Assembly: GCF_025989125.1 (NCBI RefSeq)
Contig: NZ_JAPDNR010000001.1
Coordinates: 1,284,301 to 1,348,300 of the forward strand
Source of the DNA: Chitinophaga nivalis
Lineage (GTDB): Bacteria; Bacteroidota; Bacteroidia; Chitinophagales; Chitinophagaceae
Direction: 5' to 3'
DNA length: 64,000 nt
Positions within the stretch are counted from its first letter, which is position 1, and the number at the start of each line of letters is the position of its first letter. Under the pieces are notes generated by a model. The model was not told the DNA's origin. It saw only the letters and a list, made by a program, of their open reading frames with translations, and did not search any database. The position numbers were made by a program, and so were the translations under genes. This document shows positions 43,165 to 51,480 of the stretch, in pieces.

Positions 43165-44433
43165 ATGTTACAAGTACCGTTTATACGTCAAAATAAAGAA
43201 TTAGTATTGGAACGCCTGGCCTTTAAACACTTTAAAGAGCTGGAACTGGTAGATAAAGTGCTGGAGCTGGATGATGAACGTAAAAGACTTACCCTGGAAT
43301 ACGATGAAACCCAGGCGCAGGTAAACAGCCTGTCCAAAGAAATCGGTAAGCTGATGGGCCAGGGCAAAAAAGAAGAAGCGGAGCAGCAACGTGCGGCCGT
43401 AGCGGCACTGAAAGACCGTTTAGGTCCGGTAAATACGCAGCTCAACGCGACGGAAGAAGCCCTGACAGATACCCTGTTGAAACTGCCTAACCTGCCTGCA
43501 GCCACAGTACCTCCCGGTAAAACACCGGAAGAGAATGTGGAAGTGCGCGGCGGCGGCAAGATCCCTGAATTGTACGATGGAGCGGTACCTCACTGGGACC
43601 TCGCCAAACAGTACGACCTGATTGACTTTGAGTTGGGTAATAAAATCACCGGCAGTGGTTTCCCGGTATTCAAAAATAAAGGCGCCCGTTTACAGCGCGC
43701 CCTGATCCAGTATTTCCTGGACTACAATACCAGCAAAGGTTATACGGAATATGCACCACCTTACCTGGTGAATGAAGCGTCTGCCCGTGGTACCGGTCAG
43801 TTGCCGGATAAAGAAGGTCAGATGTATCACGTGAAGGAAGAAAACTACTTCCTCATTCCTACAGCTGAAGTACCGGTGACCAACATTTACCGCGATGAAA
43901 TCGTAAAAGATACCGACCTGCCTATCAGAATGACGGCCTATACGCCATGTTTCCGCCGGGAAGCCGGATCTTACGGTAAAGATGTACGTGGTTTGAACCG
44001 GGTACACCAGTTCGATAAAGTAGAGCTGGTACAGCTGGTACATCCGGATAAATCCTACGAAGTGCTGGAAGAAATGGTAGCGCATGTGGAAACACTGCTG
44101 AACGACCTGCAACTGCCCTATCGTATTCTGCGTTTATGCGCCGGCGATATGAGCTTTACCGGTGCACTGACCTACGACTTTGAAGTGTATAGCGCCGCAC
44201 AGCAGAAATGGCTGGAAGTAAGCTCCGTGACCAACTTTGAAGCTTACCAGACCAACCGCATGAAAATACGTTTCAAAGAAAATAATGGTAAACCACAGCT
44301 GGTACATTCCCTGAATGGCAGCTCCCTGGCATTACCGCGTATTATGGCTTGTCTGCTGGAAAATAACCAGACCGCGGAAGGTATCCAGATACCTACGGTA
44401 CTGCAGCCTTATTTCGGACATCATATGATCTAA
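43165..44433 (+). CDS. serS: Serine--tRNA ligase
   Basis: A 422-residue class II synthetase charging tRNA-Ser. The N-terminal arm (about 25-105) is a long antiparallel coiled coil (Glu/Lys/Gln-rich heptads) that grips the long variable arm of tRNA-Ser. The catalytic domain carries motif 2 (CFRREAGSYGKDVRGLNRVHQFDKVE, about 267-292) and motif 3 (SSLALPRIMACLLENNQ). Its tRNA-Ser(GGA) substrate gene is at 7442. Confidence 0.96.
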   Translation: MLQVPFIRQNKELVLERLAFKHFKELELVDKVLELDDERKRLTLEYDETQAQVNSLSKEIGKLMGQGKKEEAEQQRAAVAALKDRLGPVNTQLNATEEALTDTLLKLPNLPAATVPPGKTPEENVEVRGGGKIPELYDGAVPHWDLAKQYDLIDFELGNKITGSGFPVFKNKGARLQRALIQYFLDYNTSKGYTEYAPPYLVNEASARGTGQLPDKEGQMYHVKEENYFLIPTAEVPVTNIYRDEIVKDTDLPIRMTAYTPCFRREAGSYGKDVRGLNRVHQFDKVELVQLVHPDKSYEVLEEMVAHVETLLNDLQLPYRILRLCAGDMSFTGALTYDFEVYSAAQQKWLEVSSVTNFEAYQTNRMKIRFKENNGKPQLVHSLNGSSLALPRIMACLLENNQTAEGIQIPTVLQPYFGHHMI

Positions 44434-44472
44434 AATAACTAATACGTATTGCGGATGAAGCAATAACCGGCT

Positions 44473-44527
44473 GGTGGGGAGATATCTGCAAAAACGGAAT
44501 AATCCGTCTCCCCACCCTGCCGTTTTT
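44473..44527 (+). terminator. Two mutually exclusive hairpins after serS
   Basis: GGTGGGGAGA (44473-44482) can pair with TCTCCCCACC (44507-44516). AAAAACGG (44490-44497) can pair with CCGTTTTT (44520-44527), which has the T-tract of a terminator. The stems interleave, so only one simple hairpin can form at a time unless a pseudoknot is made. It lies between serS and the GNAT gene. Confidence 0.55.
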
Positions 44528-44538
44528 ATCAAGCTTTT

Positions 44539-45096
44539 ATGCGTGATCAACAATCAAAATACCACCTGCCCAACGGGGATGAACTGATTATCCGGATACC
44601 TGACATAACGGATGCTCCAGCCTTCCTGGCCAACTTTCAACAACTTACCAAAGAAACCGATCAGCTATTATTAACCCATGCTGAATCCCTCGACCTTGAT
44701 GTGAAATCCGAGCGGGAATTTATTGCCTCTTATCTCGATGATCCCGACCGTCTGTTGTTGGTGGCGGAGGTAAATGGGAAAATCATCGGCTCTGTTAACT
44801 TCACGCATACCGGCCATACGAAAAAGGCACATACAGGCGAAATGGGTATTGCCATTGAAAAACCATGGCATAACCTGGGTATCGGGCGGCGCCTGATCAC
44901 CATCCTGATCCGCTGGGCGGAAGCGCATCCCTATCTGGAAATCGTGTTCCTGCAGGTATATGCTTCCAACGAAAAGGCCCTGCAGCTTTACCGCAACTTC
45001 GGCTTCCAGGAATGTGGCCGCCTGCCACAGGGCATCATGCTGCGCCCTGGTGTATATACCGATCTTATAACCATGTACCGCCGTATCAGACCCTGA
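44539..45096 (+). CDS. GNAT family N-acetyltransferase
   Basis: A 185-residue GCN5-related acetyltransferase. The acetyl-CoA-binding motif A is MGIAIEKPWHNLGIGRRLITILIRWA (about 97-122, with the Q/RxxGxG/A-type NLGIGRR). The downstream VFLQVYASNEKALQLYRNFGFQECGRL segment is typical of the RimI/YhhY group acting on amino acids or protein N-termini. The substrate is not identifiable. It is 105 bases from serS and may be read from it by partial readthrough of the hairpin. Confidence 0.9.
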   Translation: MRDQQSKYHLPNGDELIIRIPDITDAPAFLANFQQLTKETDQLLLTHAESLDLDVKSEREFIASYLDDPDRLLLVAEVNGKIIGSVNFTHTGHTKKAHTGEMGIAIEKPWHNLGIGRRLITILIRWAEAHPYLEIVFLQVYASNEKALQLYRNFGFQECGRLPQGIMLRPGVYTDLITMYRRIRP

Positions 45097-45177
45097 TGCA
45101 GGCTGTATTTCCACCTGCATTTACCGGATGGAATCCTGCATAATTACGCCTAACTTTATCTTCCAAAATGAATCAAT

Positions 45178-46263
45178 ATGCAGAGATATGACCGACAGAC
45201 AAGATTGGAAGGATTTGGCCCGGAAAAACAAGCCTTGCTGCAACAGGCCAAAGTACTGGTAATAGGCGCTGGCGGACTCGGTGTACCGGTATTGCAATAC
45301 CTGACGGCCATGGGCGTAGGTACGATTGGCATTGTGGAACATGACACCGTGAGCATTACCAACCTGCAGCGACAGGTATTATATACGACTGCCGATGAAG
45401 GAAAACCGAAAGTGCAATTAGCCGCTCAAAGGCTGCAGCAGCTGAATCCCGAAGTACAACACCGCATACATGATACCTGGATCACGCCGGAAAATGCCGT
45501 GGACCTTATTCGTGCCTACGATGTGGTGGTGGATTGCTCTGATAACTTCGGTACCCGTTACCTCGTCAATGATGCCGCTGTTATTGCCGGCAAACCACTG
45601 GTATACGGCGCCATCTACAAATATGAAGGACAGGTAAGCGTATTCAATTACCAGGAAGGTGCCACCTATCGTTGTTTGTTTCCGGAAGCACCGGAAAGCG
45701 GAGAGATGCTGAACTGCAGTGAAATAGGCGTGTTGGGCGTATTACCTGGCATTATTGGTGCTTACCAGGCCAATGAAACGGTGAAGGTGATCACCGGTAT
45801 CGGTACGCCGCTTAGCAACCAATTGCTGACGATTGACACTTTACATAACACGCATCAGGTATTTCAGATTATACCGGTAGCTGCCAACCGGCAGTTAACG
45901 TCGTTACAACCACAGTATGAACAGCCCGTGTGTGCAGTAGCCGGCCTGCAATCCTTATCTGTTCAGCAGTTGCACAAATGGCTGCAGAAAAATAATGGTC
46001 TGCAGTTGCTGGATGTGCGGGAGGACGAGGAATGGGACATCTGTCATATTCCCCAGGCGCAGCATATTCCGATGTCGCAGGTATTGCAGCAGTTAACCGC
46101 CTTACGGCCGGAAGCCCCGCTGGCAGTGCTTTGCCATCATGGTATGCGTAGCCGTGCCGTAGGATTGCGATTGGTGGAGCTGGGCTTTAAAGCCGTGTAC
46201 AATGTAGAAGGTGGTATTCATGCGTGGGCTGTTGCCATCGATCGCCAGATGCAAACCTATTAA
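45178..46263 (+). CDS. moeB: MoeB/ThiF-type adenylyltransferase fused to a rhodanese domain
   Basis: A 361-residue E1-like enzyme (residues 1 to about 245, nucleotide site VIGAGGLGVPVLQYL and VVDCSDNFGTRYLVND) joined to a C-terminal rhodanese (about 260-355) with catalytic Cys in LCHHGMRS (about 317). The first half adenylates the Gly-Gly C-terminus of a ubiquitin-like sulfur carrier (MoaD here, GG end present at 48446). The rhodanese could deliver the sulfur. Fusions of this kind also serve ThiS, but the molybdopterin genes around it favour MoaD. The next gene starts 3 bases after its stop. Confidence 0.92.
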   Translation: MQRYDRQTRLEGFGPEKQALLQQAKVLVIGAGGLGVPVLQYLTAMGVGTIGIVEHDTVSITNLQRQVLYTTADEGKPKVQLAAQRLQQLNPEVQHRIHDTWITPENAVDLIRAYDVVVDCSDNFGTRYLVNDAAVIAGKPLVYGAIYKYEGQVSVFNYQEGATYRCLFPEAPESGEMLNCSEIGVLGVLPGIIGAYQANETVKVITGIGTPLSNQLLTIDTLHNTHQVFQIIPVAANRQLTSLQPQYEQPVCAVAGLQSLSVQQLHKWLQKNNGLQLLDVREDEEWDICHIPQAQHIPMSQVLQQLTALRPEAPLAVLCHHGMRSRAVGLRLVELGFKAVYNVEGGIHAWAVAIDRQMQTY

Positions 46264-46266
46264 TCC

Positions 46267-47010
46267 GTGATTACAGAACTATGTATCCTCTTTTTCGTGG
46301 TAGCCTTGTTGTATGCAGCGGCCGGTTTTGGCGGCGGCTCCAGCTACCTGGCTTTGATGGCCCTCTGGCAGGTTGATTTTCAGCTGATGAAATCCACCGC
46401 TTTGCTGTGCAACATTGCCGTGGTAGTAGGCGGAGTGTATCACTTCTATCGTAGTGGGCATCTGCCGCTGCGAAAGGCGTGGCAGTTATCGCTGGTCAGT
46501 GTGCCGCTGGCTTTTGCAGGTAGCTATCTGCCCTTGAAGCAGGCTACCTTTTTCCTGTTGCTGGGCATTGCATTAACCATTGCAGCAGTGTGTATGTGTT
46601 ACCGCTTGTTTTTTGAAGGAAAGGAAGCACCGGAACCGGTGCAACGGGGTAATGGTAAAGTGTATGGTCTCATTGGCGGCGCCATTGGGCTATTGTCGGG
46701 CATGACGGGCATTGGCGGCGGTATTTATTTGTCGCCGGTATTGCGTTTGGGCAGATATGATACGGCGAAGAATATCGCCGGACTGAGTAGCTTTTTTATA
46801 CTGGTGAATTCGGTGGCTGGTTTGCTGGGGCAGGCAGCCAAACAGGCGATTGTATTTGATATGGCCTTTGCCGGCCCATTGCTGATAGCGGTAATTGCGG
46901 GCGGGCAGATAGGCGCCCGGATGAGTGCACAGGTATTATCGCCCAGATGGGTAGCCGGCGCTACGGCCGTGCTGATTTTATATGCGGGTGTACGGATGCT
47001 GCTACAATAG
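46267..47010 (+). CDS. TauE/SafE family permease in the Moco locus
   Basis: A 247-residue TSUP-type membrane protein with about eight helices. Landmarks are LYAAAGFGGGSSYLALMAL in repeat 1 and GLIGGAIGLLSGMTGIGGGIYLSPVL in repeat 2. It uses GTG (46267) just 3 bases after the moeB stop, so the two are almost certainly co-translated. The substrate is likely a sulfur anion or related oxyanion. Its coupling to molybdopterin sulfuration or to a molybdoenzyme product such as sulfite is an inference. Confidence 0.88.
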   Translation: MITELCILFFVVALLYAAAGFGGGSSYLALMALWQVDFQLMKSTALLCNIAVVVGGVYHFYRSGHLPLRKAWQLSLVSVPLAFAGSYLPLKQATFFLLLGIALTIAAVCMCYRLFFEGKEAPEPVQRGNGKVYGLIGGAIGLLSGMTGIGGGIYLSPVLRLGRYDTAKNIAGLSSFFILVNSVAGLLGQAAKQAIVFDMAFAGPLLIAVIAGGQIGARMSAQVLSPRWVAGATAVLILYAGVRMLLQ

Positions 47011-47988
47011 TTATCCACCAATCACAGACATGCTTTCCCTGTTTTCTTCCTGATAAGCCTGTGCTGCTTCAAAGCCGTTGGCATAACGAACTTGTATGGC
47101 CGCCTCTATGGCGGATAATAACAAGGCGCTGTTGGAGGTATCCTGCAGCAGCGGTTTAATATGCAATTCATCTTTGCCATACAGGCAGGTTCTCATACTA
47201 CCGGTAGCGGATATACGAATACGATTGCAGGTGCCGCAAAAAGTGCGGCTATAGGCTGGTATAACGCCTATATTTCCCCGGTGACCAGGGATATGATAGT
47301 TTAATGCCGTAGCATGCGGGGCATCGGGTATTTTATGCAGGGGATACCGGTTGCCGATATGTTCCAGTATTCGTTGATAATGCCAGTTGATACCGGAAAA
47401 CGTATGTCCCTGACCGTTAAAAGGCATTTCTTCAATAAACCGCACCGATACCGGCTGCTCCCGGGTGAGTGCTGCAAAATCGAGCAGCTCATCGGTATTC
47501 ACGCCTTCCATCACTACCACATTTATTTTTGTGTGCAGCTCGTGTTGCAATAGCTGATGCAGCGTATCCATGACGGCTGTAAACCGGTTGCGACGCGTGA
47601 TTTGCTGAAAGCGTGCCGCCTGCAGGGTATCCAGACTCAGGTTAATATGTGTGATACCCAGTGCGCGTAAAGCCGGAATAAAAGGAGCGGTTAAGACCCC
47701 ATTGGTGGTGATGGCTATTTCCTGTATACCTGGAATGGCAGTTATTTTTTCGAGGAGAGCCAGTAAGCCTGGCCGCAGAAAAGGTTCTCCGCCGGTGATC
47801 CGCACTTTGGAAATACCTGCGGCTGCCAGTATCTGCAACAGGCGTAGTATTTCACTGTCAGACAGCAGTGCCTGTGAAGGTACAAAGTGCATGTTTTCCG
47901 GCATGCAATAAGTGCATCGCAGATTGCAGCGGTCTGTTACCGCCAGTCTAACGTAATCGATTATACGATGATGTGCATCGGTAAGCAT
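47011..47988 (-). CDS. moaA: GTP 3',8-cyclase (MoaA)
   Basis: A 325-residue radical SAM enzyme catalysing the first step of molybdopterin synthesis. The SAM cluster motif is CNLRCTYC near residues 17-24. The second, substrate-binding 4Fe-4S cluster motif is FCGTCNRIRISATGSMRTCLYG. The essential C-terminal Gly-Gly (SVIGG) is intact. The start ATG 47988 (MLTDAHHRIIDYVRLAVTDR) is the best fit to the family; an ATG at 48009 overlaps the preceding gene. It ends one base from the permease stop and converges on it. Confidence 0.95.
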   Translation of the reverse strand: MLTDAHHRIIDYVRLAVTDRCNLRCTYCMPENMHFVPSQALLSDSEILRLLQILAAAGISKVRITGGEPFLRPGLLALLEKITAIPGIQEIAITTNGVLTAPFIPALRALGITHINLSLDTLQAARFQQITRRNRFTAVMDTLHQLLQHELHTKINVVVMEGVNTDELLDFAALTREQPVSVRFIEEMPFNGQGHTFSGINWHYQRILEHIGNRYPLHKIPDAPHATALNYHIPGHRGNIGVIPAYSRTFCGTCNRIRISATGSMRTCLYGKDELHIKPLLQDTSNSALLLSAIEAAIQVRYANGFEAAQAYQEENRESMSVIGG

Positions 47989-47992
47989 GTGC

Positions 47993-48364
47993 TTAACAAT
48001 TTTTACCATTCATAGGGTTGTCAAATGCCTGGCTGTCGTCTTCCTCACGGGGCGACAGGCATTTGAAATCCTTTTCCACCAGTACTTTTAGCTGGGAGCC
48101 GTCCGGATTGGGAAATACGAGTTCAAATCCTACCTGGTCCGGTACATACCAGGCATCGAGTTGGGACAGTGGCAATACCAGATGAATGCCATCCGGTTCC
48201 ATTTTAATAAGCGGCGCTGTGACTGTTTTTCCGCGTATACAGAAGTGGAGGGCACCCGTACCTATCTTTGTATCGGAAGTGGTTTTACCGGTTGCCTGTA
48301 ACTGTTCTATATCCGTTTTGTCCAGCCGGTACCGTATGCTGTTGTCCCTGAGCCTGATCTTCAT
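47993..48364 (-). CDS. Small conserved protein (DUF7009-like) ahead of moaA
   Basis: A 123-residue soluble protein with a regular beta-rich pattern: MKIRLRDNSIRYRLDKTDIEQL at the start, FCIRGKTVTAPLIK in the middle and LKVLVEKDFKCLSPREEDD near the end, with a Cys at the C-terminus. It resembles the DUF7009 family, found beside molybdopterin genes. The function is unknown. It is 4 bases from the chosen moaA start, so it is translated with it. Cys residues at about 42, 103 and 123 might be relevant for sulfur handling, but this is speculative. Confidence 0.7.
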   Translation of the reverse strand: MKIRLRDNSIRYRLDKTDIEQLQATGKTTSDTKIGTGALHFCIRGKTVTAPLIKMEPDGIHLVLPLSQLDAWYVPDQVGFELVFPNPDGSQLKVLVEKDFKCLSPREEDDSQAFDNPMNGKNC

Positions 48365-48445
48365 AAAAAATGATTTAGCCGTTGTACTAAATTTACTACT
48401 TTCTCAGGGCTATATTGTAGATTTAAGTAACAATTTTAAAAGGTT

Positions 48446-48679
48446 ATGCATGTATTGTTGTTTGGTGTGGTAAAGGATACGGCAGGGGTGCCGGTGCTGA
48501 CAGTGCCGGAGGAGCTGCAGGACGTAGCTGCGTTGAAAGCATGGCTGTATGCTACCTATCCTTCCCTGCAGCAGTTGAAATCATTGATGATTGCCATTAA
48601 CAGCACCTACGCTACAGACGATCAGTTGCTGGATGCGACCGCCGAAATCGCCGTTATTCCACCGGTGAGCGGTGGATAA
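48446..48679 (+). CDS. moaD: Molybdopterin synthase sulfur carrier subunit MoaD
   Basis: A 77-residue ubiquitin-fold protein ending in the required Gly-Gly (PPVSGG). It is adenylated by MoeB and then thiocarboxylated to provide sulfur for the dithiolene. Typical segments are MHVLLFGVVKDTAG and MIAINSTYATDDQLL. First gene of moaD-moaE, 37 bases apart. Confidence 0.93.
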   Translation: MHVLLFGVVKDTAGVPVLTVPEELQDVAALKAWLYATYPSLQQLKSLMIAINSTYATDDQLLDATAEIAVIPPVSGG

Positions 48680-48716
48680 CCCACCCCTGCTTATTCCCTA
48701 AAAAAAGACCATTGGT

Positions 48717-49118
48717 ATGGATGTATTAATACAAATCAGCGCGCTGATCACTGTGCAGGAAGCGCTGGACTTTATTCAAACGCCCGCCTGCGGCGGAGAA
48801 GTGATTTTTGTGGGAACAGTGCGTAACCTTACGGGAGCAAGGGCCGTCACCAGGTTGTTTTATGAGTGTTATGAAAAGATGGCGCTGGCAGAAATGCATA
48901 AAATAGCCGGTAGGGTGCAGGAACAATGGGACATCAAAAAACTGGCGATGTTACATGCCATCGGTGATAAATATCCCGGCGAGGTGGCCGTGGTGATTGC
49001 GGTAGCCAGTGCGCACCGGGGCATTGCATTTGATGCCTGTGAATTTGCCATCGATACATTAAAGGAAACGGTACCTATCTGGAAGAAAGAATTTTTTGCA
49101 GATGGAACGGTGATATAG
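48717..49118 (+). CDS. moaE: Molybdopterin synthase catalytic subunit MoaE
   Basis: A 133-residue MoaE. Recognisable are FVGTVRNLTGARAVTRLFYECYEKMA (substrate-binding basic residues), LAMLHAIGDKYPGEVAVVIAV, and the active-site lysines in LKETVPIWKKEFFADG (about 116-131). It transfers sulfur from MoaD to cyclic pyranopterin monophosphate. Confidence 0.95.
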   Translation: MDVLIQISALITVQEALDFIQTPACGGEVIFVGTVRNLTGARAVTRLFYECYEKMALAEMHKIAGRVQEQWDIKKLAMLHAIGDKYPGEVAVVIAVASAHRGIAFDACEFAIDTLKETVPIWKKEFFADGTVI

Positions 49119-49122
49119 CCCA

Positions 49123-49713
49123 CTACCCTTTTTTCATCGCAAAGGCTTTGTCGTCGGGGGTATTGGCATTGAACTGCTCCGCCACATAAGGATTTTCCAA
49201 TAAGGCAATATCGCTGTTCAACAACGTTTTACGCGGACATATTTTTCCGGTTAACACCTGTTGCTGCAGGGCGGTAAGGCCGGCTGGCTCCCAGATGGCC
49301 AGCAGTGGCTCGGGGTGCTGGTTGAAAGGACTGATGAAAGCGGTAGCGGCTTTGGCAGGATTTCTTGCGGTATACAGCAACGACAGGCTTTGACGGCTGA
49401 CGAACGGCAGATCGCACGCAACGACCAGCCAGGCTGTAGCCGGCTGTAACAAATGCGCGCTCAGTAACCCCGCTGCAGGGCCGCCACAGGTCACCTGATC
49501 AGTAATAAGTGCCGCCGTGGAAAAATGAATGGCCTGTTCCGGTCTGCAGGAAATAAATACTTCGGTTACCAGATCTGCTAATAAAGTCTGCACGTATTGC
49601 CATTGCGGCATACCATGATAGGCGATCTGGCTTTTATCTTCCTGCATGCGGGTACTGTAGCCACCGCATAAGATCAGGCCTTTCAGTGGAGACGTATTAT
49701 CGGGTGTAGTCAT
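49123..49713 (-). CDS. mobA: Molybdenum cofactor guanylyltransferase
   Basis: A 196-residue nucleotidyltransferase adding GMP to Mo-molybdopterin to make MGD, used by DMSO-reductase-family enzymes such as nitrate reductases. The GTP-binding N-terminus is LKGLILCGGYSTRMQEDKS, and the Asp of VVACDLPFVS lies near residue 105. Its presence suggests the cell has an MGD enzyme outside the window. It overlaps moaC by 17 bases. Confidence 0.9.
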   Translation of the reverse strand: MTTPDNTSPLKGLILCGGYSTRMQEDKSQIAYHGMPQWQYVQTLLADLVTEVFISCRPEQAIHFSTAALITDQVTCGGPAAGLLSAHLLQPATAWLVVACDLPFVSRQSLSLLYTARNPAKAATAFISPFNQHPEPLLAIWEPAGLTALQQQVLTGKICPRKTLLNSDIALLENPYVAEQFNANTPDDKAFAMKKG

Positions 49714-50182
49714 TTTTACCGCCTGTTTTACTGATGAGTTTTGTCTCCCGGATAATCATCTCCTGGGAAAAAGCTTTACACATATCGTAGATGGTGAGTG
49801 CCGCAATACTGGCGCCTGTCAAGGCTTCCATTTCCACGCCTGTTTTACCGGTGGTTTTAACGGTACAGCGTATAATGGCTTCTGTTCCTTCCAGGTGTAT
49901 CTGTACATCACAGTTATCCAGCAGCAGGGTATGACAAAGCGGAATCAGCTCCGGTGTTTTTTTTACGGCCATGATGCCGGCAATAACGGCTGTCTGGAAT
50001 ACGCTGCCCTTGCGGGTTTGAATGTCGTTGTCGCGGAATTGTTCCCGGATAATATCCGGCAGATAGATACGACTCTCGGCGATGGCTATACGATGTGTAT
50101 CATTTTTATCACTGATGTCTACCATCGACGGCTGACCATCTGCATTGAGATGTGAAAATCCGCTGCTTGATTGATTGGGCAT
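49697..50182 (-). CDS. moaC: Cyclic pyranopterin monophosphate synthase MoaC
   Basis: A 161-residue MoaC acting after MoaA. Signatures are MVDISDK at about residue 20, GSVFQTAVIAGIMAVKKTPELIPLCHTLLL (about 59-88) and TTGKTGVEMEALTGASIAALTIYDMCKA. First gene of moaC-mobA, divergent from moeA. Confidence 0.95.
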   Translation of the reverse strand: MPNQSSSGFSHLNADGQPSMVDISDKNDTHRIAIAESRIYLPDIIREQFRDNDIQTRKGSVFQTAVIAGIMAVKKTPELIPLCHTLLLDNCDVQIHLEGTEAIIRCTVKTTGKTGVEMEALTGASIAALTIYDMCKAFSQEMIIRETKLISKTGGKNDYTR

Positions 50183-50228
50183 AAAAGCATAAATTTAGTC
50201 ATCTTCTCTTTCACAAAAATAGTTCAAA

Positions 50229-51437
50229 ATGATGTTGAGTGTAGCTGCTGCGTTTACTGCCGTGATGCAAACGGTGCGCGATACAGATGTAGAAACCATT
50301 TCGTTTGAGATGGCCACCGGCCGTGTTTTACGGGAGCCGGTAGCTGCAGACCGCCCGTTTCCGCCATTTAACCGGATTGCGATGGATGGCATTGCGGTGA
50401 ATTACGACAGCTTCGCCCGTGGGCAGCACATTTTTGGTGTGGAAGATATACAGGCTGCCGGTACGCCCCAGTTACAGCTGTCGAATACCGCTAATTGTAT
50501 AGAAGTGATGACCGGCGCAATATTGCCGGAAATGACGGATACCGTGATCCCCTATGAACAGCTGACCATTGCTGAGCATGATGGATTCCGCCGTTTTACC
50601 ATAGTGGGAACTGTGAAAAAAGGACAACATATTCATACCGAAGGGTCGGATGTAGCAGCCGGCGCTGTACTGCTCCAACCCGGTACCCTGCTGGGGCCTG
50701 CAGAAGCAGGTGTACTGGCCAGTGTAGGTAAAACAACGGTACAGGTAAGCCGGTTGCCCCGGGTAGTGGTGATGGCTACAGGCAATGAACTGGTACCGGT
50801 AGGTGCCATGCCGGAGCCCCACCAGATACGGATGTCTAATGTATACAGCCTGGTAGCTGCTTTACAACAGCTGGGCCTGCCGGTACGTTATATACACTTG
50901 CCGGATGATAAGGAGGCGATGGAAGAACAACTACGGCCACTACTATACGAAACAGATGTATGGATTAGCTCGGGAGCTGTGTCTGCAGGAAAGTATGATT
51001 ATTTGCCGGCAGTATTACAGCAGTTGGGCATGCAAACCATCTTTCATAAAGTACAGCAACGGCCGGGTAAACCTTTCCTGTTTGGTGCCTTTGAAAATGG
51101 CCCGGTGGTATTTGCGCTGCCTGGTAATCCGGTATCCGGATTTATGTGTTTTTACCGGTATGTACAACCCTGGCTGCAGGCGGCCATGGGATTGACAGCC
51201 AGCGCTCCGGCATATGCCGTACTGGGAGCAGCGGTCTCCTTTGAACCTGCCCTGGAATATTACCTGCCGGTGAAGCTGACGGCTTCGCCCGATGGTTCAC
51301 TGGTAGCACTGCCACAGCCCTATCATGGTTCCGGGGATCTGGCCAGCCTCCTGCAGGCCGATGGATTCCTGGCCTTACCGGCAGATACGGCCCAGTTTCA
51401 GGAAGGGAATGTCTATCCCTTATGGCGGTTCCGTTAA
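50229..51437 (+). CDS. moeA: Molybdopterin molybdotransferase MoeA
   Basis: A 402-residue MoeA that inserts molybdate into molybdopterin-AMP. Key motifs are DRPFPPFNRIAMDGIAV, EVMTGAILPEMTDTVIPYE, MATGNELVPVG, SSGAVSAGKYDY and ALPGNPVSGF, in family order, with the C-terminal domain IV present. It is followed after 43 bases by a DUF1800 gene. Confidence 0.95.
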   Translation: MMLSVAAAFTAVMQTVRDTDVETISFEMATGRVLREPVAADRPFPPFNRIAMDGIAVNYDSFARGQHIFGVEDIQAAGTPQLQLSNTANCIEVMTGAILPEMTDTVIPYEQLTIAEHDGFRRFTIVGTVKKGQHIHTEGSDVAAGAVLLQPGTLLGPAEAGVLASVGKTTVQVSRLPRVVVMATGNELVPVGAMPEPHQIRMSNVYSLVAALQQLGLPVRYIHLPDDKEAMEEQLRPLLYETDVWISSGAVSAGKYDYLPAVLQQLGMQTIFHKVQQRPGKPFLFGAFENGPVVFALPGNPVSGFMCFYRYVQPWLQAAMGLTASAPAYAVLGAAVSFEPALEYYLPVKLTASPDGSLVALPQPYHGSGDLASLLQADGFLALPADTAQFQEGNVYPLWRFR

Positions 51438-51480
51438 ACCCTGTGGGCGAATAACGGTCTTAGGAGGAAACATTTTGCTG

